Source: Flavobacteriaceae bacterium NBU2977 (GTDB lineage: Bacteria > Bacteroidota > Bacteroidia > Flavobacteriales > Flavobacteriaceae). From it: a stretch of 64,000 nucleotides of DNA. Under the pieces are notes generated by a model, which did not search any database, was not told the DNA's origin, and worked only from the letters and a program-made list of their open reading frames with translations. Shown in pieces: positions 7,966 through 17,860 of this stretch. The translations under genes were made by a program, and so were the position numbers. Position 1 is the first letter of the stretch; each line of letters begins with the position of its first letter. The DNA lies in contig JAIOUW010000001.1 in NCBI GenBank assembly GCA_019931105.1, forward strand, positions 124,001 to 188,000, in the 5' to 3' direction.

Positions 7966-9390
7966 ATGATAAACATGATACGGCCAGACCACAAAGAGGC
8001 ACTTTCAAGTCCAATATTCAAAATAGTTTCAGATGCCGCCCACGAACTTGGGTTGACATGCTATGTTATTGGCGGTTTTGTACGGGACCATTTTTTGGAT
8101 AGGGGAACACCCAAAGATATTGATATTGTGGCCGTGGGCAATGGTATTGATCTTGCCGAAAAGGTGGCTTCAAGGCTTCAAAACAAACCGCAAGTATCGG
8201 TTTTCAAAAATTTTGGAACGGCTATGATCAAACATGGCAATATCGAACTGGAATTTGTTGGGGCCAGAAAGGAAAGTTATCATCGTGACAGTAGAAAACC
8301 CGTTGTTGAGGACGGTACATTGGAGGATGACCAAAAACGCAGGGACTTTACCATCAATGCCCTGGCTCTTTCATTGAACCGAGGAGATTATGGAAATCTT
8401 TTGGATCCTTTCGATGGTATGGGCGATCTTGAAAAAAAAGTGATCCGCACGCCCCTAGAACCCGATATTACCTATTCTGACGACCCCCTGCGCATGATGC
8501 GGGCCATTCGCTTTGCCACGCAATTGAACTTTGAGATCGAATTGAAATCATTACAGGCCATAACAGCGAACAAAGAACGCATCAAGATTGTGTCAAAAGA
8601 ACGCATTGTCGACGAGCTTCACAAAATTCTTGCTAGTCCAAAACCTTCTAAAGGTTTCGCGTTACTTCATAAAACAGAATTACTGCCCTTTATTCTCCCT
8701 GAATTGATTGCACTCCAGGGTATCGAGGAAATTGAAGGACAAAGGCACAAAGATAATTTTTGGCATACTTTAGAAGTAGTCGACAATATTGCCGAGACAA
8801 CGGATAACCTATGGTTACGATGGGCCGCGCTGCTACATGATATCGGAAAGGCCCCGACCAAGAAATTCCATAAAAAAATCGGCTGGACTTTTCATGGGCA
8901 TGAATTTGTCGGTTCAAAAATGGTGTACAAACTTTTTAAAAGGCTCCGTATGCCGCTGAACGACAAAATGAAATACGTGCAAAAAATGGTATTGATGAGT
9001 TCTAGGCCCCAAATTCTATCAGAGGATTTTGTGACCGATTCGGCTGTGCGGCGGCTGGTCTTCGATGCAGGGGAATATGTCGATGACCTGATGACCCTCT
9101 GTGAGGCGGATATTACGACCAAAAATCCGAAAAGGCAGAAGAAGTACAAAAACAACTTCAAACTCGTACGCCAAAAAATCGTCGAAGTAGAGGAAAGGGA
9201 CCATATTCGCAATTTTCAACCTCCGATATCGGGCGAAGAAATCATGGAAACCTTTAGCTTGAAACCATCAAGGGAAATTGGCATAATAAAAGACGCCATT
9301 AAAGAAGCGATCCTTGAAGGTGAAATACCCAATGAATACGATGCCGCAAAAAAATACATGTTGAAAAAAGGAAAAGAACTGGGCCTTTGA
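7966..9390 (+). CDS. CCA tRNA nucleotidyltransferase with HD domain
   Basis: A class II tRNA nucleotidyltransferase, 474 residues, that adds or repairs the 3' CCA of tRNA. N-terminal nucleotidyltransferase domain: [12 protein letters not shown] (about residues 37-48) and the metal-binding DIDIVAVG; then [11 protein letters not shown], and the RNA-binding neck [16 protein letters not shown]. The C-terminal half is an HD phosphohydrolase domain with [12 protein letters not shown]. Bacteroidota normally carry one such fused enzyme. The start could be the ATG at 7966 or the in-frame ATG at 7975; the first is used here. Confidence 0.95.
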   Translation: MINMIRPDHKEALSSPIFKIVSDAAHELGLTCYVIGGFVRDHFLDRGTPKDIDIVAVGNGIDLAEKVASRLQNKPQVSVFKNFGTAMIKHGNIELEFVGARKESYHRDSRKPVVEDGTLEDDQKRRDFTINALALSLNRGDYGNLLDPFDGMGDLEKKVIRTPLEPDITYSDDPLRMMRAIRFATQLNFEIELKSLQAITANKERIKIVSKERIVDELHKILASPKPSKGFALLHKTELLPFILPELIALQGIEEIEGQRHKDNFWHTLEVVDNIAETTDNLWLRWAALLHDIGKAPTKKFHKKIGWTFHGHEFVGSKMVYKLFKRLRMPLNDKMKYVQKMVLMSSRPQILSEDFVTDSAVRRLVFDAGEYVDDLMTLCEADITTKNPKRQKKYKNNFKLVRQKIVEVEERDHIRNFQPPISGEEIMETFSLKPSREIGIIKDAIKEAILEGEIPNEYDAAKKYMLKKGKELGL

Positions 9391-9439
9391 CCAAAAGTAT
9401 CCATCAACAGGGCCTTATGCGCAAAATCATTAATTGAGA

Positions 9440-10456
9440 ATGAAAAAAGAGAATAAATCGGTTATCATCTGGCTACTGTCAGGTTGCTTTTTGATATTCG
9501 TTATGGTATTGGTCGGTGGAATAACGCGATTGACGCATTCGGGACTATCCATATCGAATTACAAATTGGTGAGCGGAACCCTACCTCCGATGAACGAGCA
9601 AGAATGGCAAGAGGCATTTGAACTTTACAAACAGTATCCCGAATATCAAAAGCTCAACAACCACTTTACGCTCGAGGATTTTAAAGACATCTACTTTTGG
9701 GAATGGTTGCACCGGGTAATCGGTCGATTTATCGGCCTGGTATTCATCTTTCCGTTCATTTTCTTTTTGATCAAGAAAAAACTTGACAAGGCCACAATTA
9801 AAAAATGCCTTGTACTATTGGTTTTGGGAGGTTTTCAAGGATTTTTGGGTTGGTATATGGTAAAAAGCGGCTTGGTAGACAGGCCCGACGTTTCCCATTA
9901 TCGGTTGGCGGCGCACCTCATCACCGCTTTTTTGACCTTCGCCTATAGTTTGTGGGTAGCCCTTGATCTTATTTATCCCAAGAAAAAAAGGATAGATTCG
10001 GGCATGCGCAATTTAATACGACTCACCTATGCTTTTCTGGTAATTCAGATCATTTGGGGAGCTTTCGTAGCGGGTCTTGATGCGGGCTTTGTACACAACC
10101 ATTGGCCCATGATGAACGAAGGCCAATTGATCCATGAAACCGTTTTCATCGAACAACGGCCTCTGGTCAAAAATTTCGTCGAAGGCCGAAGTGGCGTACA
10201 GTTCATACACCGTTATCTCGCCTATGTAGTAGTTGCGCTTTGTGTGGCCATTTGGTACAGGACAAAAAACCGAACACTAACTTTACTACAGAAAAAAGGA
10301 GTGCGGTGGATATTGATAGTGGTCGCTATGCAATTCGTACTGGGCGTATTCACTTTGATATACGCCGTGCCGTTATGGCTCGGAATTGCACATCAGATAG
10401 GTGCTTTTTTTCTTTTGGCCACGATGACCTACACCTTACATCGTTTTTCCAAATAA
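9440..10456 (+). CDS. ctaA: heme A synthase (COX15/CtaA)
   Basis: An integral inner-membrane enzyme that oxidises heme O to heme A for aa3-type cytochrome oxidase. About eight transmembrane helices in two four-helix halves are visible. The heme ligand histidines lie in EWLHRVIGRFIG, SHYRLAAHLITAF, FIHRYLAYVVV and IAHQIGAFF; the N-terminal GGITRLTHSGLSIS is the family signature. The ATG at 9440 is preferred over a TTG two codons upstream. 338 residues is a normal length. Confidence 0.95.
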   Translation: MKKENKSVIIWLLSGCFLIFVMVLVGGITRLTHSGLSISNYKLVSGTLPPMNEQEWQEAFELYKQYPEYQKLNNHFTLEDFKDIYFWEWLHRVIGRFIGLVFIFPFIFFLIKKKLDKATIKKCLVLLVLGGFQGFLGWYMVKSGLVDRPDVSHYRLAAHLITAFLTFAYSLWVALDLIYPKKKRIDSGMRNLIRLTYAFLVIQIIWGAFVAGLDAGFVHNHWPMMNEGQLIHETVFIEQRPLVKNFVEGRSGVQFIHRYLAYVVVALCVAIWYRTKNRTLTLLQKKGVRWILIVVAMQFVLGVFTLIYAVPLWLGIAHQIGAFFLLATMTYTLHRFSK

Positions 10457-10480
10457 CGAAGTCGTTTTAACATAATGTCG

Positions 10481-10488
10481 TACCTTTG
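10481..10488 (+). promoter_or_regulatory. -7 element before the pRiA4b ORF-3-like gene
   Basis: TACCTTTG is an exact match to TAnnTTTG, placed 24 bp upstream of the ATG at 10512. No TTTG was found about 19 bp further upstream, so only half of the promoter is supported. Confidence 0.4.
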
Positions 10489-10511
10489 CCCTCACCCAAA
10501 AGTTGCGATAA

Positions 10512-11006
10512 ATGATCTATAAAATCAGGATAATTTTGGACGCGGAGGAAGATATTTTTCGAGATGTCGAGATAGAAGCCAGTACCACTATGGAAGATTT
10601 CCATAATGTGATAGCACAATCTTTCGGATTTTTGGGCAATGAGATGGCCTCGTTCTACACTTGTGACGAAAATTGGAACCAAGATGAGGAAATCGCACTT
10701 TTCGACATGAGTGAAAAAGGGTCCGACGTACGTTTGATGAACGAAACTTTTCTTGAAGATGTCATGACCGAAGATTCGCCGAAACTCATATACGTCTATG
10801 ACTTTTTGAGCATGTGGACATTCTTTGTCGAATTGGCCGATATTGTTGAAAAAGAAAGTGGGCAGTCTTATCCAAATTTACTTTTCAGTTTCGGTGAACT
10901 GCCAGAATCGCCTCCTGAAAAAAGGTTTGAGGCCGATCCAAATTTTGACTTTGACGACACCTTTGAAAACTATGACGACCTCGATTTTGATGAAAATTGG
11001 AATTAA
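10512..11006 (+). CDS. pRiA4b ORF-3-like protein
   Basis: A 164-residue protein of the plasmid pRiA4b ORF-3 family (also labelled 'IS1096 element passenger TnpR family'). The conserved opening is MIYKIRIILDAEEDIFRDVEI, followed by STTMEDFHNVIAQSFGF and the aromatic-acidic block SFYTCDENWNQDEEI. The C-terminus is strongly acidic (FDFDDTFENYDDLDFDENWN). Its molecular function is unknown; in flavobacteria it appears as a stable chromosomal gene and nothing here indicates a transposon. It is 45 bp from the nucleoid-associated protein gene and probably co-transcribed. Confidence 0.82.
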   Translation: MIYKIRIILDAEEDIFRDVEIEASTTMEDFHNVIAQSFGFLGNEMASFYTCDENWNQDEEIALFDMSEKGSDVRLMNETFLEDVMTEDSPKLIYVYDFLSMWTFFVELADIVEKESGQSYPNLLFSFGELPESPPEKRFEADPNFDFDDTFENYDDLDFDENWN

Positions 11007-11051
11007 CAGCCAATTTTCATCATGGTACAGCCCTAACTCCTAACTTAAAAA

Positions 11052-12110
11052 ATGATCAACCTGTATCCCGCCCAAATCGAAAGCATTTCACTTCATCGTG
11101 TGGGCAATAAGAATAAGAACGAGAACGTCTTTCTATCTGCCGAACCATTGGCTCTGAACGACGAGACCACGGCATTGCTAAAAGAGTTTTTTTTCAAACC
11201 TTTTCGCGAGAAAGAGGAGAACTACTACCATTTGACCAACGAAGTCGATGTAGAATTCAACGAGGTCTATAAATTCGTTTCCGAGATTTTTGAAGATACG
11301 GCCAAAGCCCACCAAAATTCCAAAAAATTGGCGACCCATCTGTTCGAGCAATCGAACCACCCGCACATAAAGAGCGGTGAGGTCTACATCGTCTATTTGA
11401 CAGGAATTCTTTTGGACAATCAAAAGACCGATGCCGTCGGAATTTTCAAAAGTGAGCTAAAACATGATTTTTTGGAGTTTGAGGAAAAAGGCAACAATCT
11501 GGATATTGTTATACGCCAGGGCATCAATGTAAATAAACTCGACAAGGGCTGCCTTATTTTCAACCTGAACAAGCAAGAAGGCTATAAAGTGCTATCAGTC
11601 GACAATAACCGCTATGATGCCAAATACTGGTTGACCAATTTTTTGGGGGTAGATGCCTTGGCCGATGAAAATTTCTATACCAAGAATTATCTGAAATTCT
11701 GCCAGAATTTTGCAAAAGATGTTGTGCTACCGGCCGAAGACAAGCAGCAAGAGGTCTTGTTCATGAACCGCGCGGTCAATCACTTTGCAAAGAACGATGC
11801 ATTCGAAGAAAGCAATTTCTTGAACGAAGTCATGGAGAATCCTGAATTGATTCCTGAATTCAAACACTACAAGGTCGAGAAAGGGCCCAAATATAGCATT
11901 GAAGACGTATCGAGCTTTGATATTGCCAACAAGGCGGTTTCAGATGCCCGAAAGAAAATCAAAAACGTTATCAACCTCGATACGAACATCCAGATTAAGC
12001 TCGATTTCATTAATCCGGAATCGGCAGAAAAATTCGTGGAAAAAGGTTGGGACGAAGAGCGGCAAATGTACTATTATCTGGTCTATTTCAATAAAGAACA
12101 GAAGAGCTAG
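11052..12110 (+). CDS. nucleoid-associated protein (NdpA/YejK family)
   Basis: A 352-residue protein of the 37-kDa nucleoid-associated family. The opening MINLYPAQIESISLHRVGN and the middle segment EVYIVYLTGILLDNQKTDAVGIFKSE match the Bacteroidota branch as I know it. The C-terminal region (AVSDARKKIKNVINLDTNIQIKLDF) is conserved as well. It is cytoplasmic. DNA binding is the accepted role of the family, from E. coli YejK, but the role in Bacteroidota is not established. Confidence 0.82.
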   Translation: MINLYPAQIESISLHRVGNKNKNENVFLSAEPLALNDETTALLKEFFFKPFREKEENYYHLTNEVDVEFNEVYKFVSEIFEDTAKAHQNSKKLATHLFEQSNHPHIKSGEVYIVYLTGILLDNQKTDAVGIFKSELKHDFLEFEEKGNNLDIVIRQGINVNKLDKGCLIFNLNKQEGYKVLSVDNNRYDAKYWLTNFLGVDALADENFYTKNYLKFCQNFAKDVVLPAEDKQQEVLFMNRAVNHFAKNDAFEESNFLNEVMENPELIPEFKHYKVEKGPKYSIEDVSSFDIANKAVSDARKKIKNVINLDTNIQIKLDFINPESAEKFVEKGWDEERQMYYYLVYFNKEQKS

Positions 12111-12167
12111 AGTGTTAGTGGTCGTATGTATAGGCAATTCGTTCGGGCTAACCTTACCGCCAACTGA

Positions 12168-13256
12168 TCACCGCCCACCGGGTATTTTATTTTCGATAAT
12201 CTGCTTCATGCTGACATCTTCATAATTTCTTCGAACAAAGCTTAAGGCCAAGTCGAGTACCTCGCCCATATTTTTGCATTTTTTAAAGGCCATATCAAGG
12301 GTCAGCTCATAAATTTGATTCTTGAGCATTTCAATGTTCTCGGGCGTTGAGATTACATCGTTCCTACAGATTTCACGCAGTTTTTTAATGCGGTTGCCCG
12401 AGCTTAAAATTCGTTTTGCGACGATGGAGCGTTCTTCCAATTTGTACTGATCGACCGAATCTCGCAGTAACTTATCGCCCACGAGTTCGACCATCAACAA
12501 ATTTTCCTTAAAAAATTGGGGTCTATATACCTTTAATTTTCCTTCGAAACACTGCTGGTCGAAATCGATTGCCCTAATTTTATAGACTACATGATCAAAA
12601 TCATGGGTAGGAACAATAACATAGTTGTATGAACGCATATCACCCAAAAGCCGAATCATACAACGTTCGTTGAACTTAACGAACTCTTTGGCCAATTGTG
12701 CCTTTTCCGATTCGGTACATTTCGGCAAAAACTCCTTGATGAATACATCGCCAGGTATTCCGGCGATATGTTCTTCGATTAGGGTGTCTTTGTAAACCAA
12801 AAAGTTTAGGTTGTAAGGTGAAAGCATATGTTCCAACTCAAGGCCATAAATACGCGATGCATCCGCTCTCTTCACATAGAAATAGGTGAAATTATCATTG
12901 AGGATGTTCCTGACCTTAATCCGAAAAGGTTTCGAATTTCCGAAAGTACAGTAATCGACGGCATCTACGTTCAAGTATTGGATAATGCTATTACTGCCAT
13001 CTGAATGTAAAATCGAATATACTTTTTTAAGACTTATATCGATTTCTTTCCTATCGAATTCGGAATAATAGACCCTGATCCATAAAGTGTCTTCGTCATT
13101 TGAATCGTAGACGACGACAGAACCGGCAAAACGCAGCAAGTCTTCATAAAAAATGGGAATCTCAATTTTTCGGTTATAATGGTCCAAGTATACATCCAAC
13201 TGCTCATTCACCGGATAGGCAGGTTTCTTTTTCGACATTAAACGCTCCTCGGACAT
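12168..13256 (-). CDS. unknown conserved protein with a kinase-like fold signature
   Basis: A 362-residue cytoplasmic protein that I do not recognise by name. In order it shows the layout of a kinase-like ATP-binding fold: FYVKRAD with Lys129 (beta-3 lysine position), ELEHML with Glu140/Glu142 (helix C), a hinge-like LIEEHIAGIPGD (159-170), a catalytic loop GDMRSYN (205-211) in which Asp and Asn are spaced as in the HGDxxxxN loop of aminoglycoside and homoserine kinases, and AIDFDQ (229-234) in the metal-binding DFG position. The C-terminal ~80 residues are helical. It is convergent with the NdpA gene and divergent from the ABC ATPase. A catalytic role is my inference; a structure-based search would decide. 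Confidence 0.6.
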   Translation of the reverse strand: MSEERLMSKKKPAYPVNEQLDVYLDHYNRKIEIPIFYEDLLRFAGSVVVYDSNDEDTLWIRVYYSEFDRKEIDISLKKVYSILHSDGSNSIIQYLNVDAVDYCTFGNSKPFRIKVRNILNDNFTYFYVKRADASRIYGLELEHMLSPYNLNFLVYKDTLIEEHIAGIPGDVFIKEFLPKCTESEKAQLAKEFVKFNERCMIRLLGDMRSYNYVIVPTHDFDHVVYKIRAIDFDQQCFEGKLKVYRPQFFKENLLMVELVGDKLLRDSVDQYKLEERSIVAKRILSSGNRIKKLREICRNDVISTPENIEMLKNQIYELTLDMAFKKCKNMGEVLDLALSFVRRNYEDVSMKQIIENKIPGGR

Positions 13257-13345
13257 ATTCTGAAATTAAATTAAAAACCGTGAATTGTAACAAATTTAGG
13301 CTTTCTTCGTCAAGTAATAACAGACCACCTAAAACAACACCGATT

Positions 13346-14248
13346 TTGGAAAAAATTCTTACGGTGAACAACCTCACCAAAAAATTCGGTTACCTGACCG
13401 CCGTCAAAGACCTTTCATTCAGTATTGAAAAAGGCAACGTCTATGGTATTCTTGGCCCTAATGGAAGTGGTAAATCGACCACCTTGGGCATTGTGCTTAA
13501 TGTTGTGAACCGTACCCATGGCGAGTTTTCATGGTTCGATGGCAGTACTTCGACGCATGAGGCCTTGAAAAAGGTGGGCGCCATCATCGAACGGCCGAAT
13601 TTCTACCCGTATATGACCGCCGTCCAGAACCTAAAACTGGTCTGTAAGATCAAAGAGGTATCGGAAGACAAGATCGAGGAGAAACTTCAGCTCGTAGGAC
13701 TTTTGGACCGAAAGAACAGTAAATTCAGAACCTATTCGCTCGGAATGAAGCAGCGTCTGGCCATCGCCTCTGCCCTATTGAACGATCCCGAAATATTGAT
13801 TTTGGACGAACCTACCAACGGACTGGATCCACAAGGTATTCATCAAATTCGTGAGATCATTAAAAAAATAGCTTCGCAAGGCACTACGATTCTATTGGCA
13901 TCCCATCTTTTGGATGAGGTGGAAAAGGTATGCAGCCATGTGGTCATTCTTCGTAAAGGAGAAAAACTGTATTCGGGATCGGTCGACGGAATGTTGGCAA
14001 GCCATGGGTTCTTTGAACTGAAAACAGATCAGACAGAAAAACTCGAAACGTATTTGGAAGGCAATTCCAATTTCGGTGAAATAAAATCTGAGAACGGTAT
14101 GATCACCGCATTCCTTAAAGAAGAAATGAGCGCTGTCGATTTAAACAAAGCCTTGTTCGAAAAGGGCATTTATCTTTCCCATCTCGTCAAGCGCAAAGAA
14201 AGTTTGGAAGAACAATTCTTGACATTGACCGAAAACCAAGCAAACTAA
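13346..14248 (+). CDS. ABC transporter ATP-binding protein
   Basis: The ATPase subunit of an ABC-2 type exporter, 301 residues. Walker A is GPNGSGKST, the signature motif is in TYSLGMKQRLAIASAL, Walker B is ILILDEPTNGLDPQG, and the switch His is in LLASHLLDEV. The start is taken as TTG at 13346 (MEKILTVNNLTKKFG), because homologous proteins begin there and no ATG is available; a GTG at 13364 is an alternative. In-frame sequence further upstream overlaps the divergent gene and is not coding. It is followed after 8 bases by its permease gene. Confidence 0.93.
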   Translation: MEKILTVNNLTKKFGYLTAVKDLSFSIEKGNVYGILGPNGSGKSTTLGIVLNVVNRTHGEFSWFDGSTSTHEALKKVGAIIERPNFYPYMTAVQNLKLVCKIKEVSEDKIEEKLQLVGLLDRKNSKFRTYSLGMKQRLAIASALLNDPEILILDEPTNGLDPQGIHQIREIIKKIASQGTTILLASHLLDEVEKVCSHVVILRKGEKLYSGSVDGMLASHGFFELKTDQTEKLETYLEGNSNFGEIKSENGMITAFLKEEMSAVDLNKALFEKGIYLSHLVKRKESLEEQFLTLTENQAN

Positions 14249-14255
14249 GAAAACC

Positions 14256-15089
14256 ATGTTACGACTGCTTCAAATAGAATTTATAAAATTATGGAACAAC
14301 AGGGCCAGTAAGGTACTGATCATATCTTACTTCGTTCTGTTGACCTCAATTGCGCTAGTAGCCGCCATAAAGTTCGATATAGGCCCCATCAAATTTCATT
14401 TGGCTGAAATCGGCATTTTCAACTTTCCTTATATCTGGCACTTCAACACCTTTGTCACGGCCTTTTTCAAATTATTTCTTGCCATCGTGATCGTATCGAT
14501 GATGGCCAATGAATATAGCAACAAGACGATCAAACAAAATTTGATAGACGGACTTTCAAAAAAGGAATTCATATTATCGAAATTCTTGACGGTACTCTCG
14601 TTCGCCTTGATCTCGACCCTCTTTGTCTTCGTGGTTTCCTTGATCTTGGGCTTGGTTTATTCAGATTACGATGAGTTATCGATAATTTTTTCCGATTTGG
14701 AGTTTCTATTGGCATTTTTTGTCAAGTTGGTCGGTTTCTTTTCCTTTTGCCTGTTTCTGGGGATTTTGGTCAAACGCTCCGCTTTCGCTTTAGGATTTCT
14801 AATCTTATGGCAGATTTTCGAGGGATTTGTTAGGGGAATGATCCGCTGGAAACTTTTCAACGAAGAAACCACCGATACCATTATGGGTTTCTTTCCATTG
14901 AACTCAATGTGGAATCTTATCAAAGAGCCTGTTACCCGACTGGAAGCCGTACAATCGGTCGCCGACCAGGTCGGCGAACAGATCGTACTTAACTATCGAA
15001 CACATTGGTACGAAATTCTCATCGTTCTTGCCTGGACGGCCATTTTCATCTATTTGTCATATGTTTTGCTAAAAAAGCGCGATTTATAG
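14256..15089 (+). CDS. ABC-2 type transporter permease
   Basis: A 277-residue membrane protein with about six hydrophobic segments, beginning MLRLLQIEFIKLWNNRASKV, the usual start of ABC-2 permeases. The motif EYSNKTIKQNLIDGLSKKEFILSKF is the typical cytoplasmic loop. It forms an exporter with the ATPase encoded directly upstream. The substrate is unknown; related Bacteroidota pairs are often annotated as multidrug or antibiotic exporters without proof. Confidence 0.9.
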   Translation: MLRLLQIEFIKLWNNRASKVLIISYFVLLTSIALVAAIKFDIGPIKFHLAEIGIFNFPYIWHFNTFVTAFFKLFLAIVIVSMMANEYSNKTIKQNLIDGLSKKEFILSKFLTVLSFALISTLFVFVVSLILGLVYSDYDELSIIFSDLEFLLAFFVKLVGFFSFCLFLGILVKRSAFALGFLILWQIFEGFVRGMIRWKLFNEETTDTIMGFFPLNSMWNLIKEPVTRLEAVQSVADQVGEQIVLNYRTHWYEILIVLAWTAIFIYLSYVLLKKRDL

Positions 15090-15113
15090 TATATTGTAGG
15101 GTTGCGAGACCCT

Positions 15114-17822
15114 ATGAAAAAGAAAATTGTAAATACATTGCTTTTCGGTATGCTCTGCCCTGCCCTGCTTTTAGGTCAAGGCGAGACCGACAATTGGTAC
15201 TTTGGCAATGGCGCAGGAATCACTTTTAACGATGATGGCAGCGTTACTCCCTTGACCGATGGTCGAATCAGTACCTTAGAGGGTTGTGCAACGATTTCCG
15301 ACCCACTGGGGGGCTTACTGTTCTATACCGACGGCATTACCGTTTACAATCGCAATCACCAAATCATGGAAAATGGCCAGGGTCTCAACGGCGACCCATC
15401 GAGCACCCAGTCCGCATTGATCGTGCCCAGGCCTGACCATCCGAACCTCTATTACATTTTTACGGTTGACACCTCGGTGTTCGAAGGAGATCCCGATTTT
15501 GGGCTGAACTATTCGGTCGTTGACATATCGGCCGATAACGGTAGGGGGTCGGTTATTGAAAAAAACCGTCGCCTGCTACAAGATTGTTCAGAAAAGGTAA
15601 CGGCAGTTCTCAAAGACTGTAGCGATAGGTCAATTTGGGTAATAACGCTGGCATCGGAAAACGGTACCGACCATATTTTAAATACCTATCATGCCTTTGA
15701 GGTCAATGCGAACGGAGTTATTACTACCTCTGTAAAGTCCACATTTACTGATTTGGCCATCGAGGATCCAAGAGGATATTTAAAATTATCGCCAGACGGT
15801 TCCAAATTGGTGAGTGCCAATGCCAATTTTGGCCTTTATATGTACGATTTTGATGCCACTACGGGCATATTGACCGATCAAGAAAGGATAACTACCTCTT
15901 CGGCGAACAAAAATCCCTATGGTGTCGAATTCTCTCCAAACGGACAGTATCTTTATATCCATTCCTCAAATGATATATTGGGTCCCTCGGGCCACGCCTC
16001 CACTCTATCACAGTATGACCTACGGGCAGGGGATGTTTCGGCATCCGAAGTAGTGCTCGACAGCCGTTCTTTATACCGAGGTGCCCTACAATTGGGGGAC
16101 AATGGCAAAATCTATCGAACATTACCACAAAACTACCTCAACGGGTCTTCATTTCTCGGGGTCATTGAAAACCCTAATGAGAAAGGTCTCGGCGCCAACT
16201 ATGTGCACAACGCGATATCCTTGAGCGGAAGAACCGCTACCCAAGGCCTTCCTCCCTTTATCCAATCTTTTTTCAACAAAATAGACCTTATTGTAAATGC
16301 AGATGGTTCCACATCGAACTCCATGGCCATCTGTGAAAGCGAGGGGTTTATACTTCAGACCGATGAAATTGCCAATGCATCCTATAATTGGGAGAAAGAT
16401 GGCGTGCCTTTGAGCACCACAAGCTCGAATTTTCTGGAAATCAGGAATGCGACCGATGATGATTCAGGACGCTATCGCTTGGTAATTACTTCGCCCGAAT
16501 TGAGCTGCCCGATTATCGGCGAATCTTCGATAGAGATCGTACCTATGCCGACGACGCCGAATTTGATTTTGGAGCAATGCGATGTTTACCAGGATTCGGA
16601 GGACGGTCTGGCCTTGTTGAACCTGAGACAGGTGGAAGCGGAAAATGATTTTGAATACCAATACTTTTTGACCGTAGAGGATAGAATTAACGGAGCACCC
16701 ATTGATGACCCATTACACTTTCTCAATACAGTTCCCTTTGAACAGACTATATATTATAGGGCGGTCAATGATTTAGGCTGTGAAAATATGGGCGAACTTC
16801 AATTGCGGATCAATCCTGTGGTCTTTGGCGAGAATGAGCAAACGACATTTTATAGCTGCGATGAAGACCCTTATGACACAATGCGCATTGGTATTTTCGA
16901 TTTATATGAAATCGGGCAAGCAAACTACCCGAACAATGAGGTCAACTTTTATGAATCTTTGGAAGATGTTTCTTTGGAAAGAAATGAATTACCGCTAACC
17001 TACGCCACGGAAACAAATGTTGTTTATGCCCGTATCGAAAATGCAAACCAATGCCAAGATGTAATCGAGATTTCCCTAGTGGTAAATGCCGCACCCTTCT
17101 TTTCAATGTCAGATAGTTATTTGCTATGTACCAATGACCCTGACCTTACGATAAGCGCGCCTGAAGGATTCGATTCGTACACCTTTTCTAGAATCGAGGG
17201 AGATACCGAAGAGGTTATTTCGACCAATCGTACAACCCCTATTCTTGAAACCGGAGAATACGTAATCGAGGCTGGTTACGAATATTCGACCAATGGCGAA
17301 ACAACATTGTGCACAAATCGTGTCAAATTCAAGGTACTGCCATCGAACAATGCGATAATCGACAATGTTCTTATATCGGACATTTCAAGTAACAATACGG
17401 TGCAAATTGAAGTTGCGGGCGATGGTGCGTATGAGTTCTCGATAGATGGCGACAAATATCAAGACTCAAATTTTTTTGAAAACATCCCTCCGGGATTCAT
17501 AACAATATACATACGTGACAAAAATGGTTGCGGAATTACGGAGGAACTGATATCGGTCGTCGGTTATCCGAAGTTTTTCACACCGAACAATGATGGCTTC
17601 AACGATAATTGGCAGCTTATTGGCGTCGATGGCAGGTTTCGATCAGGTGCTTCCATAGCTATCTTTGACCGATTCGGGAAGCAGGTCGCTGAAATAGATG
17701 CCGGCAGCAAAGGATGGGATGGGACGTTTAATAGCCGAATACTGCCGGCATCCGATTATTGGTTTAAGGCTATTTTGGAAAACGGTAAGGAGTTTAAAGG
17801 ACATTTTACCCTTAAAAGATAG
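15114..17822 (+). CDS. secreted protein with N-terminal propeller and T9SS type B sorting domain
   Basis: A 902-residue exported protein. Signal peptide: MKKKIVNTLLFGMLCPALLLG. The N-terminal ~380 residues start with NWYFGNGAGITF, common in flavobacterial surface propeller proteins, and contain repeating blocks such as SPNGQYLYI. About residues 400-480 resemble an Ig-like module (YNWEKDGVPLS, DDSGRYRLVI). The last ~85 residues form a type B sorting domain of the type IX secretion system (FFTPNNDGFNDNW, DRFGKQVAEID, GWDGTFNSR, GHFTLKR), so the protein should cross the outer membrane and be surface-bound or released. The ATG at 15114 is chosen because it begins the signal peptide. It is the first of three tandem type B proteins; its partners are unknown. 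Confidence 0.87.
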   Translation: MKKKIVNTLLFGMLCPALLLGQGETDNWYFGNGAGITFNDDGSVTPLTDGRISTLEGCATISDPLGGLLFYTDGITVYNRNHQIMENGQGLNGDPSSTQSALIVPRPDHPNLYYIFTVDTSVFEGDPDFGLNYSVVDISADNGRGSVIEKNRRLLQDCSEKVTAVLKDCSDRSIWVITLASENGTDHILNTYHAFEVNANGVITTSVKSTFTDLAIEDPRGYLKLSPDGSKLVSANANFGLYMYDFDATTGILTDQERITTSSANKNPYGVEFSPNGQYLYIHSSNDILGPSGHASTLSQYDLRAGDVSASEVVLDSRSLYRGALQLGDNGKIYRTLPQNYLNGSSFLGVIENPNEKGLGANYVHNAISLSGRTATQGLPPFIQSFFNKIDLIVNADGSTSNSMAICESEGFILQTDEIANASYNWEKDGVPLSTTSSNFLEIRNATDDDSGRYRLVITSPELSCPIIGESSIEIVPMPTTPNLILEQCDVYQDSEDGLALLNLRQVEAENDFEYQYFLTVEDRINGAPIDDPLHFLNTVPFEQTIYYRAVNDLGCENMGELQLRINPVVFGENEQTTFYSCDEDPYDTMRIGIFDLYEIGQANYPNNEVNFYESLEDVSLERNELPLTYATETNVVYARIENANQCQDVIEISLVVNAAPFFSMSDSYLLCTNDPDLTISAPEGFDSYTFSRIEGDTEEVISTNRTTPILETGEYVIEAGYEYSTNGETTLCTNRVKFKVLPSNNAIIDNVLISDISSNNTVQIEVAGDGAYEFSIDGDKYQDSNFFENIPPGFITIYIRDKNGCGITEELISVVGYPKFFTPNNDGFNDNWQLIGVDGRFRSGASIAIFDRFGKQVAEIDAGSKGWDGTFNSRILPASDYWFKAILENGKEFKGHFTLKR

Positions 17823-17860
17823 CGGTAAGTTTGAAGATGTCAAGTTTCGAATTTTGTTCA

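Noticed and set aside
10512-11006. 'IS1096 passenger TnpR' label suggesting a transposon
   Set aside because: No inverted repeats, transposase or composition change around it; the family is a normal chromosomal one in flavobacteria.
13100-13345. N-terminal extension of the ABC ATPase gene by 82 codons
   Set aside because: It would overlap the 5' end of the divergent kinase-like gene, and its translation has no ABC similarity; homologous proteins start at MEKILTVNNL.
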